Assembly: GCA_963815295.1 (NCBI GenBank)
Contig: CAWFFZ010000008.1
Coordinates: 1,488,001-1,552,000, forward strand
Reading direction: 5' to 3'
Length of the DNA: 64,000 bases
From: JACDHG01 sp963815295
GTDB lineage: Bacteria; Actinomycetota; Actinomycetes; Propionibacteriales; Nocardioidaceae
Part shown: positions 42,425 through 51,353 of the stretch, piece by piece
Layout of the letters: every line of letters starts with the position of its first letter
Numbering within the stretch: position 1 is the stretch's first letter
The notes under the pieces: generated by a model
The model's input: the letters and a program-made list of their open reading frames with translations, nothing else
Told to the model about the DNA's origin: nothing
The model's database searches: none
Position numbers and translations under genes: made by a program

Positions 42425-44526
42425 CGAGCGCCGGCCTCCACCATCTGGCGCAGCTCCTTCTTGAGCTCGGAGATCTCGTCACGGATCCGCGCGGCCACCT
42501 CGAACTGAAGCTCGGCGGCAGCCGCGTGCATCTGGTCAGTGAGCTGCTGCACCAGGATCGCCAGGTCACTCGACGGAAGCCCGGCCAGGTCGCGGGCATG
42601 CTTGCCTGCTGCCTTGCTCGACAAGCCAGGCACCGGTGCCTTGCCGCGCGACTGCTGTCGCCCGCCGCCACCCAGCAGCTGCTCGGTGTCGGCGTCCTCG
42701 CGGGCCAGCATGTCGGTGATGTCGGCAATGCGCTTGCGCAGCGGCTGAGGGTCGACCCCCGCTGCCAGGTTGTAAGCGATCTGCTTGTCGCGGCGCCGGT
42801 TGGTCTCGTCGATGGCCTTCGCCATCGAGTCGGTGATCCGGTCGGCATACATGGTCACCTGGCCGGACACGTTACGTGCGGCGCGGCCGATCGTCTGGAT
42901 CAGTGAGGTGCCCGAACGCAGGAAGCCCTCCTTGTCGGCATCGAGGATCGCCACGAGCGACACCTCTGGGAGGTCGAGCCCTTCGCGGAGCAGGTTGATG
43001 CCGACGAGCACGTCGTACTGCCCGAGCCGAAGCTCACGCAACAGCTCGATCCGCCGCAGGGTGTCGACCTCGCTGTGGAGGTAGCGCGTGCGGATGCCGT
43101 TCTCCAGCAGGTAGTCGGTGAGGTCCTCCGACATCTTCTTCGTCAGCGTCGTCACGAGCACTCGCTCATTGCGCTCGGTGCGTCCTTGGATGTCGCCAAT
43201 CAGGTCGTCGATCTGGCCCTTGGTCGGCTTGACGACCACCTGCGGGTCGACCAACCCGGTGGGCCGGATGATCTGCTCGACGGTGTCTTCGACCTTCGAC
43301 AGCTCGTAGGGACCGGGAGTCGCCGAGAGGTAGACGGTCTGGCCGATCCGCTCGAGGAACTCCTCCCAGCGCAGCGGCCGGTTGTCCATCGCGCTCGGCA
43401 GCCGGAAGCCGTGCTCCACCAGGGTGCGCTTGCGGGACATGTCGCCTTCGTACATGCCGCCGATCTGCGGGACGGTGACGTGGGACTCGTCGAGCACCAG
43501 CAGGAAGTCCTCGGGAAAGTAGTCGAGGAGGCAGTTGGGTGCCGAACCCGCAGCTCGCCCGTCGGTGTGGCGGGAGTAGTTCTCGATTCCGGAGCAGGTG
43601 CCGATCTGCCGCATCATCTCGATGTCGTACGTCGTGCGCATCCGCAGCCGCTGGGCCTCGAGCAGCTGGCCTTGGCGCTCAAGCTCGGCGAGCCGCTCTC
43701 CCAGCTCCTCCTCGATGCTGTTGATCGCCCGCTCCATCCGCTCGGGAGCCGTGACGTAGTGGGTGGCGGCCCCGATGTAGGTCTCGGTCTCCTCGCTGAT
43801 GACCTCACCCGTCACGGGATGCAGCGTCATCACCCGCTCGATCTCGTCGCCGAAGAACTCCACCCGCACGGCGAGCTCCTGGTAGACGGGGAACACCTCG
43901 AGCGTATCGCCGCGAACACGGAAGGTGCCTCGGGTGCCGGCGAGGTCGTTACGCGAGTACTGCACCTGGACGAGCTTGCGGAGCAGTGAGTCGCGGTCGA
44001 CCTCGGCGCCAACCTTCACGTGCACCATCCGGTTGAGGTACTCGTCGGCGGAGCCTAGGCCGTAGATGCACGACACAGTGGACACGACGATCACGTCGCG
44101 ACGTGTCAGCAACGACCAGGTGGCGGAGTGGCGGAGCCGCTCGACCTCCTCGTTGATCGAGGAGTCCTTCTCGATGTAGGTGTCGGTCTGCGGGACGTAC
44201 GCCTCGGGTTGGTAGTAGTCGTAGTAGGAGACGAAGTACTCGATGGCGTTGTTGGGGAACAGCTCGCGTAGCTCGTTGGCGAACTGGGCAGCCAGCGTCT
44301 TGTTCGGCAACATGACAAGAGTTGGGCGCTGGGTGCGCTCGACGAGCCACGCCACTGTGGCCGTCTTGCCTGTGCCCGTCGCGCCGAGCAGGACCATGTT
44401 CTGCTCGCCTGCGTTGACCCTGCGCTCGAGCTCTTCGATCGCTGCGGGCTGGTCACCGGACGGCGAGTAGTCGGAGACGACTTTGAATGGCGCCACGGTC
44501 CGGTGGAGATCTGCTGCTGGCCTCAT
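42421..44526 (-). CDS. uvrB: Excinuclease ABC subunit B
   Basis: The helicase-like subunit of nucleotide excision repair. Walker A is at residues 48-55 (GATGTGKT). The beta-hairpin region with YVSYYDYYQPEAYVPQTDTY follows, helicase motifs V and VI are seen in GINLLREGLDLPEVSLVAIL and QTIGRAARN, and the C-terminal UVR motif is EVAARIRDEISELKKEL. The ATG at 44526 gives 701 residues; a further 28 upstream residues are not conserved. No canonical LexA box was found in front, unlike uvrA. Confidence 0.97.
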   Translation of the reverse strand: MRPAADLHRTVAPFKVVSDYSPSGDQPAAIEELERRVNAGEQNMVLLGATGTGKTATVAWLVERTQRPTLVMLPNKTLAAQFANELRELFPNNAIEYFVSYYDYYQPEAYVPQTDTYIEKDSSINEEVERLRHSATWSLLTRRDVIVVSTVSCIYGLGSADEYLNRMVHVKVGAEVDRDSLLRKLVQVQYSRNDLAGTRGTFRVRGDTLEVFPVYQELAVRVEFFGDEIERVMTLHPVTGEVISEETETYIGAATHYVTAPERMERAINSIEEELGERLAELERQGQLLEAQRLRMRTTYDIEMMRQIGTCSGIENYSRHTDGRAAGSAPNCLLDYFPEDFLLVLDESHVTVPQIGGMYEGDMSRKRTLVEHGFRLPSAMDNRPLRWEEFLERIGQTVYLSATPGPYELSKVEDTVEQIIRPTGLVDPQVVVKPTKGQIDDLIGDIQGRTERNERVLVTTLTKKMSEDLTDYLLENGIRTRYLHSEVDTLRRIELLRELRLGQYDVLVGINLLREGLDLPEVSLVAILDADKEGFLRSGTSLIQTIGRAARNVSGQVTMYADRITDSMAKAIDETNRRRDKQIAYNLAAGVDPQPLRKRIADITDMLAREDADTEQLLGGGGRQQSRGKAPVPGLSSKAAGKHARDLAGLPSSDLAILVQQLTDQMHAAAAELQFEVAARIRDEISELKKELRQMVEAGAR

Positions 44527-44536
44527 GAGTTCGAGC

Positions 44537-45157
44537 CTACGGGTTCGCACCGACAGTGGACGCAAGCCGGAGCGCCAGCGCGAGCACTGCCACCCCCACC
44601 AGAAGGCCACCGAGTACGTCGCTGAGCCAGTGGAACCCGCTGAGCACGCTGCCGGTGCCCGCCAGCACGCCGCCAGTAAGGCCGACCATCATCGCGACAC
44701 CGCGCGCCCGACCACCCGAGCCGCCAAAACCCGGGCGGACCAGCGTCGTCACGAGGTACGCCGTGAGGCCGAGACAGACGACCGAGGTGGCGGTGTGGCC
44801 CGACGGGAAGTAGCCCGGATAGTCCTCGTCGGGCTCGACCCCCGGCGGTCCGGGACGGCCGATAAGCACCTTGGTCACCAGGACGACAAGGCTCATCGCC
44901 GCCACGGCGGCGGCGGTGAGGATCACCGGCCAGGCCCGCCACAGCCGCTGGGCGCAGACCAGGGCGGCGATCACGACGAGTGTCCCTGATACTCCGAAGC
45001 TGCCGACGTTGGCGAGCGCGGCCCAGCGCGAATCGTTCGCATCCTGGCCGACCGACTCGGCCACCGTCTCGTCGAGCTTTGTGACGAGGCCACCTGCGAC
45101 CACGTCGACCACCAGGAACACGTACAGCACGCCGCAGCCGACGACCAGCAGCCGCAT
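44537..45157 (-). CDS. PAP2-family membrane phosphatase
   Basis: A 206-residue inner-membrane protein of six helices with the phosphatase triad: KVLIGRPGPP, FPSGHTATSV and SGFHWLSDVLGG. Family members dephosphorylate phosphatidate, undecaprenyl diphosphate or related lipids. The ATG at 45157 shares one base with the stop of the glycosylase gene, so the two are co-translated. It ends ten bases before uvrB, so glycosylase-PAP2-uvrB-mmcQ may be one operon. Confidence 0.9.
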   Translation of the reverse strand: MRLLVVGCGVLYVFLVVDVVAGGLVTKLDETVAESVGQDANDSRWAALANVGSFGVSGTLVVIAALVCAQRLWRAWPVILTAAAVAAMSLVVLVTKVLIGRPGPPGVEPDEDYPGYFPSGHTATSVVCLGLTAYLVTTLVRPGFGGSGGRARGVAMMVGLTGGVLAGTGSVLSGFHWLSDVLGGLLVGVAVLALALRLASTVGANP

Positions 45158-46089
45158 CACCGTGGCAGGTGTCGCCGTGGCGGCATCCGCGGCCCACGGC
45201 GAGGCCGACCCGGCAGCCGCGTTGTGACGACGTGCTGCACGCGATAGCGATGGGGTCGGTCGGGCTCGAGTAGCTGCTCCATCTCCTCGTCGGAGATCGC
45301 CGCACCAGTCAGCGCCCAGCCGACATGAGTGGCGATGTGGTAGTCGCCGAAGCTCACCGCGTCGGCGTCGCCGTGGGCGCGCTGACGGACCTCGGCCGCC
45401 GTCCAGACGCCGACCCCCGGCAGTGACGTCAGCCGTCGCGCGACCTCGTCGGACGGCATACCGACCGTGCGCTCGAGTGCATCGGAAACTCTGGCCGCGC
45501 GCACGATCGGTTGCGACCGGGCGCCGTCGATGTGGCATCGGAGCCACTCCCAGGAGGGGATCTGCGTGAGTGCCTGGGGCGAGGGTGGGCAGCGCATTCG
45601 ACGCGACTCGCCGGGGCCAGGTGCCACTTCGCCAAAGCGGCGCAACAGCAGACGCCAACCCGTCCAGGCCTCTTCGCCGGTGACCTTCTGTTCGATGACC
45701 GCAGGCACCAATGACTCCAGGACGAGCGATGTGCGTACGACGCGCCAGTGCGGGTTGCGATCCCATGCCCCCCGGACGCGTGGGTTCGCGGGTGCAAACG
45801 AGGTGACGTCGTCAGCCGCGCCAAGCAGTTCAGGTGCCTGTTCCAATGCCCAGGAGGCGCCGCTCCCCCACGCCTCGAGCTCGATCGCCCCGAGTTGCGC
45901 ACGTGGCTGGATCCGCATCGTGGCAGGTCCATCAGGGGTGTGGGTGGCTCGCCACACCGTGCCGTCTGAGTCGCGTTGGAGCGCCGGATCGCCCGCCCCG
46001 CGTCGCAGCGGCCGGAGGATGTCGAAGGGGTCGCACGGCCAGTCCGGGCGCCAGATGCGGACTCCGGCGGTGGCGGGCGAGGTTGTCAC
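45157..46089 (-). CDS. DNA-3-methyladenine glycosylase II (AlkA-like)
   Basis: A base-excision-repair glycosylase of 310 residues of the HhH-GPD superfamily. The hairpin and catalytic Asp are in LPGVGVWTAAEVRQRAHGDA and VSFGDYHIATHVGWAL; the VIEQKVTGEEAWTGWRLL helix precedes. It removes alkylated bases such as 3-methyladenine. It lies five bases after the large adenylation protein gene and is followed by a phosphatase and uvrB, giving a repair-rich neighbourhood. Confidence 0.9.
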   Translation of the reverse strand: MTTSPATAGVRIWRPDWPCDPFDILRPLRRGAGDPALQRDSDGTVWRATHTPDGPATMRIQPRAQLGAIELEAWGSGASWALEQAPELLGAADDVTSFAPANPRVRGAWDRNPHWRVVRTSLVLESLVPAVIEQKVTGEEAWTGWRLLLRRFGEVAPGPGESRRMRCPPSPQALTQIPSWEWLRCHIDGARSQPIVRAARVSDALERTVGMPSDEVARRLTSLPGVGVWTAAEVRQRAHGDADAVSFGDYHIATHVGWALTGAAISDEEMEQLLEPDRPHRYRVQHVVTTRLPGRPRRGPRMPPRRHLPR

Positions 46090-46093
46090 CTGG

Positions 46094-48718
46094 TCAGGCT
46101 AGTGCGGGGGCCGTCGCAGTACGTCGTCGAGATCGTCCACGTCGCACCGTCCAACCGTTGTAACGGCGGCCAGCCACCCACCACACACCAACCCCGACCG
46201 CGAGCGACGAGAGCAGCGCTCCCAGCGGCCACACAAACTCCAGATGCGGGTAGACCTGCCAGTGAGTCAGGTAGATGAACAGCGACGCGGACGCGAGCAC
46301 TCCCAACGGCCGGACCAGAACCGCCGGCACGAACACGCTGCCACACCAGACCAGGAGCAGGAGTCCCCCGATGACGGCGCCGTCACGCGCGACGTCCCCG
46401 AAGAACCCAGGCACGGTCACGAGGACGAGCGCGGACACGAGCAGCCGCTGGCCCGTTGTCTCGGCCTTGGCGGCAGCCCAGCCGAGCGCGAACGCCCAGA
46501 AGACGTAGGCGACCGAGTGGATCCGGTCGGGACCCGAGCCCACGGTGAGCACCTCGAACCGCAGCACGAGGGAGCCCGCCACGAGACCCGTGGCGAACCA
46601 GAATGGCGCGGCTCGTTCGAGCCCGTGGATGCGTGGGATGGCCAGCAGTGCTGCCAGGGCGAGCAACGTGAGCACCAGCGCTTCGACGTACCAGTAGTGC
46701 CAGCCGTCACTCCAGCCATCGGGGCCCAGCACGGTATGCAGCAGCACGACGTTCAAGGGACCGTAGCCGTCCGTCAGCAGCACGACGAGCCCGATCCACG
46801 CCATGCTGGGCACAGCGATCCGGGCGACGCTCCTGGCCAGGTGCCTCATGCGATCAACCCGACCGTGGTGGGCGAGGCCGAAGCGCGCGAAGTTGAAGCC
46901 GGCCACGCCTAGCAGCACGTGGGCACCACCCAGCACCATGAACAGGTTGGAGTGTGAACCCACGATCAGCACGATCGCGACCGCGCGCAGCACCACCGTC
47001 ATCTCGATCCGCTGCCACCGCAGCCCCCGCAGCCGCGTACGTCGCACGGCTGTCTGCACGACAGGTGCACGGAGTTGCTCGAGGGCGCGGACCGACATCG
47101 TGTGCCAGTCGGCGGGCAACCGACCGATCAGCTGCTCGAGCCTGATCGACACCTCGACGTACGACAGCGAGTCGCCGCCGAGGCTGACAAACGTGGCCTC
47201 GTCTGTCACGGCCTTTCCGAGGAGCTGGGCGTAGAGCGCCTGCACGGTGGCAGGCTCCGGTCCGGTTGCGTCGGGTGCGGTTGCGGCTGGCGTTGACGGC
47301 ACAGCCGACGCCGCAGCCAGGATCGCAACGTAGTCAGGCTTCCCGCTGGTCATCCGCGGCAGCGTGTCCAGGAGCAGCACCTGCACCCGACTGTCAGGCA
47401 TCACCCGGAGCTCCCCAACCACCCGCCGGACGTCTGGCTCCGTTGTGGCGTCGGCATAACGACGCTCCATCGCCACCACGAGGCGTTCGTCGGTGCCGGT
47501 GCAGGCGACGGGGTGGCCGGCCGCCAGCAGACTCGCTTCGATGTCGTGCAGGTCGATGCGTCTCCCGAAAACCTTCAGGAACCGCGTGCGCCTGCCCACC
47601 ACTTCGAACAGACCGGCCCCCGTATGACGACCGAGGTCGCCGGTGCGGAGTCGCTCGACCACGCGACCGGCCGCGAGGTCGGCCGGGCCTTCGGCATACC
47701 CGAGCATGACGTTCGGCCCTGCGTACACCAGCTCTCCGACCTCGGGGTCGGGGTGGCCGGGGACGGGCTCGAGGGCGAGCGATCCGCCGGGGATGGCGCG
47801 GCCCACGGCGTGCGGATACTCGGCCGCCAGGTCGGGTGGCAGGTAGGCCATCCGCGCGGTCGCCTCGGTCTGGCCGTACATCACGAAGAAGTCCCACCCG
47901 CGGCTGCGGCCGAGCTGCGAGTAGTGACGCACCCGCTCGGGAGGGAGGCGCCCACCCGCCTGGGTCACGCGGCGAAGGCTCGGCAGCGTCATGGTGTCGA
48001 AGCCGACCCGCTCGAGCAGTTCGAAGGTGTACGGAACCGCGGCGAGCGAGGTCGCCCCGGCACGACCGAACAGGTCCCAGAAGCAGGGGTCAACCACGGA
48101 GAGATCGGTGAGAACGAGGGAGGCACCGCTGAAAAGATGACTGTTCACGACCGACAGCCCGTAGCAGTAGTGCAGCGGCAGCGTCGTGAGGGCGCGATCG
48201 GTGTCAGTGATCCCGAGGTACTCCGCGATCGCCTCGGCGTTCGACTGCAGGTTGTCGTGGGAGAGCCGGACCAGCTTCGGTGACCCGGTCGAGCCCGACG
48301 TCGTCAGCAGCAGCGCCAACTCGGGGTGGAGCTCGTGCCGGCTACCCAAGCGGCGCTCGAGCAGGTGGGGTCCGCTAGCGGTCGCGCCCGCAACCACGTC
48401 TGGGTCGTACGCCTCCACCAGTGCTGCCAGCGCCTCCGGATGGTCATTAGGCGCGAGCAGGATCGGATGCCCGCTTGCCAGCGCAGCAAGGTAGGTGACG
48501 AGCGGGTCGACGGCGTTCGCCGCCGCCAGCAGGACGAGCCGTCGCGTGGTGCCGAGCTCCGCAGATCTGGCTTCCACCCGGCAGGCCAGGTCGGCATACG
48601 TGAGCTGGTCATCTCCCACGAGCAGCGCTGTGCGGTCACCGTACGCCGCGAGGCTCGCTGCAAACGGGACCGCCAACCGCGTGGGCTGCGGTAGCGAGAG
48701 GATCGTCACGACCCGCAC
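46094..48718 (-). CDS. Adenylation-carrier-acyltransferase fusion (membrane)
   Basis: An 874-residue three-part protein. Residues 1-480 form an acyl-adenylating domain: LLLTTSGSTGSPKLVRL, YGQTEATARMAYLP, RLRTGDLGRH, and a final lysine in RMTSGKPDY. Residues 490-560 are a carrier domain with Ser517 in SLGGDSLSYVE as phosphopantetheine site. Residues 575-865 are an acyltransferase-3 domain with about nine helices and His near 589 (GSHSNLF). The usual NRPS A4 Asp for amino acid binding is not seen; LPLHYCYGLSVVNSHL resembles acyl/aryl-CoA ligases, so the substrate is probably a carboxylic acid. No condensation or thioesterase domain. An iron box overlaps its promoter. The GTG at 48718 may be leaderless; a second GTG at 48709 has AAGG upstream. 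Confidence 0.85.
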   Translation of the reverse strand: MRVVTILSLPQPTRLAVPFAASLAAYGDRTALLVGDDQLTYADLACRVEARSAELGTTRRLVLLAAANAVDPLVTYLAALASGHPILLAPNDHPEALAALVEAYDPDVVAGATASGPHLLERRLGSRHELHPELALLLTTSGSTGSPKLVRLSHDNLQSNAEAIAEYLGITDTDRALTTLPLHYCYGLSVVNSHLFSGASLVLTDLSVVDPCFWDLFGRAGATSLAAVPYTFELLERVGFDTMTLPSLRRVTQAGGRLPPERVRHYSQLGRSRGWDFFVMYGQTEATARMAYLPPDLAAEYPHAVGRAIPGGSLALEPVPGHPDPEVGELVYAGPNVMLGYAEGPADLAAGRVVERLRTGDLGRHTGAGLFEVVGRRTRFLKVFGRRIDLHDIEASLLAAGHPVACTGTDERLVVAMERRYADATTEPDVRRVVGELRVMPDSRVQVLLLDTLPRMTSGKPDYVAILAAASAVPSTPAATAPDATGPEPATVQALYAQLLGKAVTDEATFVSLGGDSLSYVEVSIRLEQLIGRLPADWHTMSVRALEQLRAPVVQTAVRRTRLRGLRWQRIEMTVVLRAVAIVLIVGSHSNLFMVLGGAHVLLGVAGFNFARFGLAHHGRVDRMRHLARSVARIAVPSMAWIGLVVLLTDGYGPLNVVLLHTVLGPDGWSDGWHYWYVEALVLTLLALAALLAIPRIHGLERAAPFWFATGLVAGSLVLRFEVLTVGSGPDRIHSVAYVFWAFALGWAAAKAETTGQRLLVSALVLVTVPGFFGDVARDGAVIGGLLLLVWCGSVFVPAVLVRPLGVLASASLFIYLTHWQVYPHLEFVWPLGALLSSLAVGVGVWWVAGRRYNGWTVRRGRSRRRTATAPALA

Positions 48719-48722
48719 CTTA

Positions 48723-48741
48723 TTAGGTTAGCCTTACCAAA
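48723..48741 (-). promoter_or_regulatory. Iron box (DtxR/IdeR/DmdR type)
   Basis: TTAGGTTAGCCTTACCAAA matches the 19-bp consensus TTAGGTTAGSCTAACCTAA at 17 of 19 positions. It ends four bases before the GTG of the adenylation-acyltransferase gene, where a bound repressor would block transcription. The DNA ligase gene lies 70 bases away on the other strand and is less likely to be the target. This is the only such box noticed. Confidence 0.8.
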
Positions 48742-48811
48742 GCCAGCCTCGGCCGTGTCTCGGTTGGATGTCGGCCGCTCGCCTGTCGGCCCGACCCGCC
48801 ACAATGTGCGA

Positions 48812-50332
48812 ATGCTGCTCCATGACGTTGTCGCGGTGAGCGATGAGGTCGCGTCCACTCGCTCGCGGTTGGCCAAGCGAGCGGCGATCGCCGCCCTACT
48901 GCGGCGGGCCGAGCCCGACGACATCGAGATAGTGGTGGCCTACCTCGCCGGCGAGCTGCGCCAGCGCCGCACCGGGGTCGGTTGGGCGGGTCTCGGCTCC
49001 CTGCCTGATCCCGCCGCCGAGCCGACGCTGACAGTGCAGGAGGTCGACGCCGCGTTCGCCGCCATCGCGGCCCTCGCCGGCACCGGCTCGTCACTTTCCC
49101 GGCGAGATGCGGTCGCACAGCTCTTCGGAGCGGCAACGGAGCCCGAGCAACGGTTCCTGCGCGGATTGGTGTCGGGCGAGATCCGGCAGGGCGCTTTAGA
49201 CGCGGTGATGCTCGACGCAATCGCGGAGGCTAGTGAGCTTCCAGCCGCTGCCGTCCGGAGGGCAGCAATGCTCCGCGGAGCGTCTGGTCCGGTCGCGCAA
49301 GCCGCACTCAACGGCGGAGCTGACGCCCTCGCCGCGTTCACCCTCACGGTAGGGGTGCCAGTGCGCCCCATGCTGGCCGCGACCGCACCTGACGTGGCGC
49401 AGGCGTTCGACAAGGTCGACGGTGTCGAGTGCTCGGTCGACGTCAAGCTCGACGGCATCCGCATTCAGGTGCACCGTGACGGCGCTGCGGTGTCGATCTA
49501 CACCCGGAGCCTCGACGACATCACCGCCCGACTGCCGGGTCTTGCCGACCACGTCCGCTCGTTCCCCGCCGAGCGCTTCATCCTCGACGGTGAGGCGATC
49601 CTCGTCGACGCCGAGGGTCGGCCACGGCCGTTCCAGGAGACCGCGTCGCGGACGTCCACCCAGCAGGTGGGCGACGCGGCAGGGCACCGGGTTGTGGCGT
49701 ACTTCTTCGACTGCCTGCACATCGACGGCGACGACCTCATCGACATACCCCTGTCCGAGCGGCTGGCGCGGCTCGACGCCCTCGTGCCCACCGAGTCGCG
49801 GGTGGCACGACTGACCACGGCCGACCCGGCCAAGGCGCAGCAGTTCTTCGACGACGCAGTCACGGCCGGACAGGAGGGCGTTGTCGTCAAGTCAACGTCA
49901 ACCCCGTACGCCGCCGGCCGCCGCGGCGCCGGCTGGATCAAGGTCAAGCCGCGCCACACCCTCGACCTCGTGGTGCTGGCGGTCGAGTGGGGCAGCGGAC
50001 GACGACGCGGCTGGCTTTCCAACATCCACCTCGGCGCCCGCGACGGCGACGGCGGGTTCGTGATGCTGGGCAAGACGTTCAAGGGGATGACCGACGAGAT
50101 GCTGACCTGGCAGACGGAGCGGTTCCTCGAGCTCGAGGAGTCACGCGACGGGCACGTTGTCCACCTCCGGCCCGAGCAGGTGGTGGAGATCGCGTTCGAC
50201 GGGCTGCAGCGGTCGAGGCGCTACCCAGGTGGAGTCGCGCTGCGCTTCGCTCGGGTGCTGCGCTACCGCGATGACAAGACCGCCGCCGAAGCCGACACCA
50301 TCGACGACGTTCAGGCCCTCATGCAGCGGTGA
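48812..50332 (+). CDS. ATP-dependent DNA ligase (LigB type)
   Basis: A 506-residue ATP-dependent ligase. The N-terminal DNA-binding helical domain leads to the adenylation lysine near residue 212 in DVKLDGIRIQVHR, motif III in RFILDGEAILVD, and motif V in GWIKVKPRHTLDL. A C-terminal OB fold follows. It resembles mycobacterial LigB, an accessory ligase next to the essential NAD-dependent LigA. The ATG at 48812 fits homologue length. Divergent from the iron-box gene. Confidence 0.92.
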   Translation: MLLHDVVAVSDEVASTRSRLAKRAAIAALLRRAEPDDIEIVVAYLAGELRQRRTGVGWAGLGSLPDPAAEPTLTVQEVDAAFAAIAALAGTGSSLSRRDAVAQLFGAATEPEQRFLRGLVSGEIRQGALDAVMLDAIAEASELPAAAVRRAAMLRGASGPVAQAALNGGADALAAFTLTVGVPVRPMLAATAPDVAQAFDKVDGVECSVDVKLDGIRIQVHRDGAAVSIYTRSLDDITARLPGLADHVRSFPAERFILDGEAILVDAEGRPRPFQETASRTSTQQVGDAAGHRVVAYFFDCLHIDGDDLIDIPLSERLARLDALVPTESRVARLTTADPAKAQQFFDDAVTAGQEGVVVKSTSTPYAAGRRGAGWIKVKPRHTLDLVVLAVEWGSGRRRGWLSNIHLGARDGDGGFVMLGKTFKGMTDEMLTWQTERFLELEESRDGHVVHLRPEQVVEIAFDGLQRSRRYPGGVALRFARVLRYRDDKTAAEADTIDDVQALMQR

Positions 50333-50400
50333 GCTCGACCACGCTGCTGCGTTCGGAAACGCACCGATCTGCCGAGGAGTGAGTGTTCTAACGTGGCCCC

Positions 50401-51243
50401 ATGAGTGAGAAGCAGATCTGGTTCATCACCGGCGCCGGTCGAGGCATGGGTGTCGATATAGCCAGGGCCGCCCTCGCCGCTGGCCACGCGGTGGTCGCCA
50501 CCGCCCGCCGCACGGACAGCGTCACCGCGGCTCTCGGCGACCACGACGACCTCTTGGCGCTCAACCTCGACGTCACCGACCTCGCCGCCGCCGGGGCCGC
50601 CGTTGGCGCGGCGGTCGACCGGTTCGGTCGCCTCGACGTTTTGGTCAACAACGCCGGCAACTTCAATGCCGGGTTCTTCGAGGAGATCACGGCCGAGGAC
50701 TTCCGCGCCCAGATCGAGACGACCCTTTTTGGTCCTGTCAACGTCGCCCGTGCGGCCCTGCCAGCAATGCGTGCCCAACGTTCGGGGCTAATCGTCACGA
50801 TCTCCTCGACGGCGGGCATCGCTGGGCAGGAGTTCTGTACGGCTTACGCTGCGTCCAAGTTCGGGGTGGAGGGCTGGATGGAGTCGCTGACGCCGGAGAT
50901 CGCTCCGTTCGGCATCCGGACGATGATCGTCGAGCCAGGCTTCTTCCGCACCGAGCTGCTCAGCCCCGAATCCACGCGATACGCCGAGTCCACGATCGCG
51001 GATTACGCAGACCGAACCGAACAGACTGTCGCCGGGTGGAGGAGCATGGACGGTCAGCAGGGCGGTGATCCTGCCAAACTCGCCGCCGCGTTGGTCAAGC
51101 TCGTTGGCCAGGACGAGCCCCCTCTGCGCTTCCCAGCCGGAGCAGACGCCGTAGTCACGTTCGAGCAGAAGGCCAACAGCCTTCTCAGCCAGGCGAACGC
51201 TCATCGCGAGCTGTCCAGCAGCCTCTCCCACGACGACGCATAG
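50401..51243 (+). CDS. Short-chain dehydrogenase/reductase
   Basis: A 280-residue classical SDR. The NAD(P) motif is TGAGRGMGVDIARAALAAGH, the NNAG motif appears as LVNNAGNF, and the catalytic Ser and YxxxK are in ISSTAGIAG and YAASKFGVEGW. An Arg-rich ATARRTDS after the second strand suggests NADP. The substrate is unknown. Stand-alone gene with a weak ribosome site. Confidence 0.9.
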   Translation: MSEKQIWFITGAGRGMGVDIARAALAAGHAVVATARRTDSVTAALGDHDDLLALNLDVTDLAAAGAAVGAAVDRFGRLDVLVNNAGNFNAGFFEEITAEDFRAQIETTLFGPVNVARAALPAMRAQRSGLIVTISSTAGIAGQEFCTAYAASKFGVEGWMESLTPEIAPFGIRTMIVEPGFFRTELLSPESTRYAESTIADYADRTEQTVAGWRSMDGQQGGDPAKLAAALVKLVGQDEPPLRFPAGADAVVTFEQKANSLLSQANAHRELSSSLSHDDA

Positions 51244-51353
51244 ACCAGCACTGGCAGACGTCCGCTCATGCCGTCAACGCGAAGCGTGGTTGTGCGCTGC
51301 TCCCCCCGCGGTGAGCCCATCTCTCGTCGGAAGGTTGGCAGTATCAAAACGTG

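Noticed and set aside
44527..44640. Possible LexA box before uvrB (CGAACCCGTAGG on the minus strand)
   Set aside because: The right half GTTCG at the required four-base spacing is missing.
46094..48718. Assignment as D-alanine ligase/Dlt system
   Set aside because: No Asp at the usual amino-acid-binding A4 position, the membrane domain is acyltransferase-3 rather than MBOAT, and no dltD-like partner is present.
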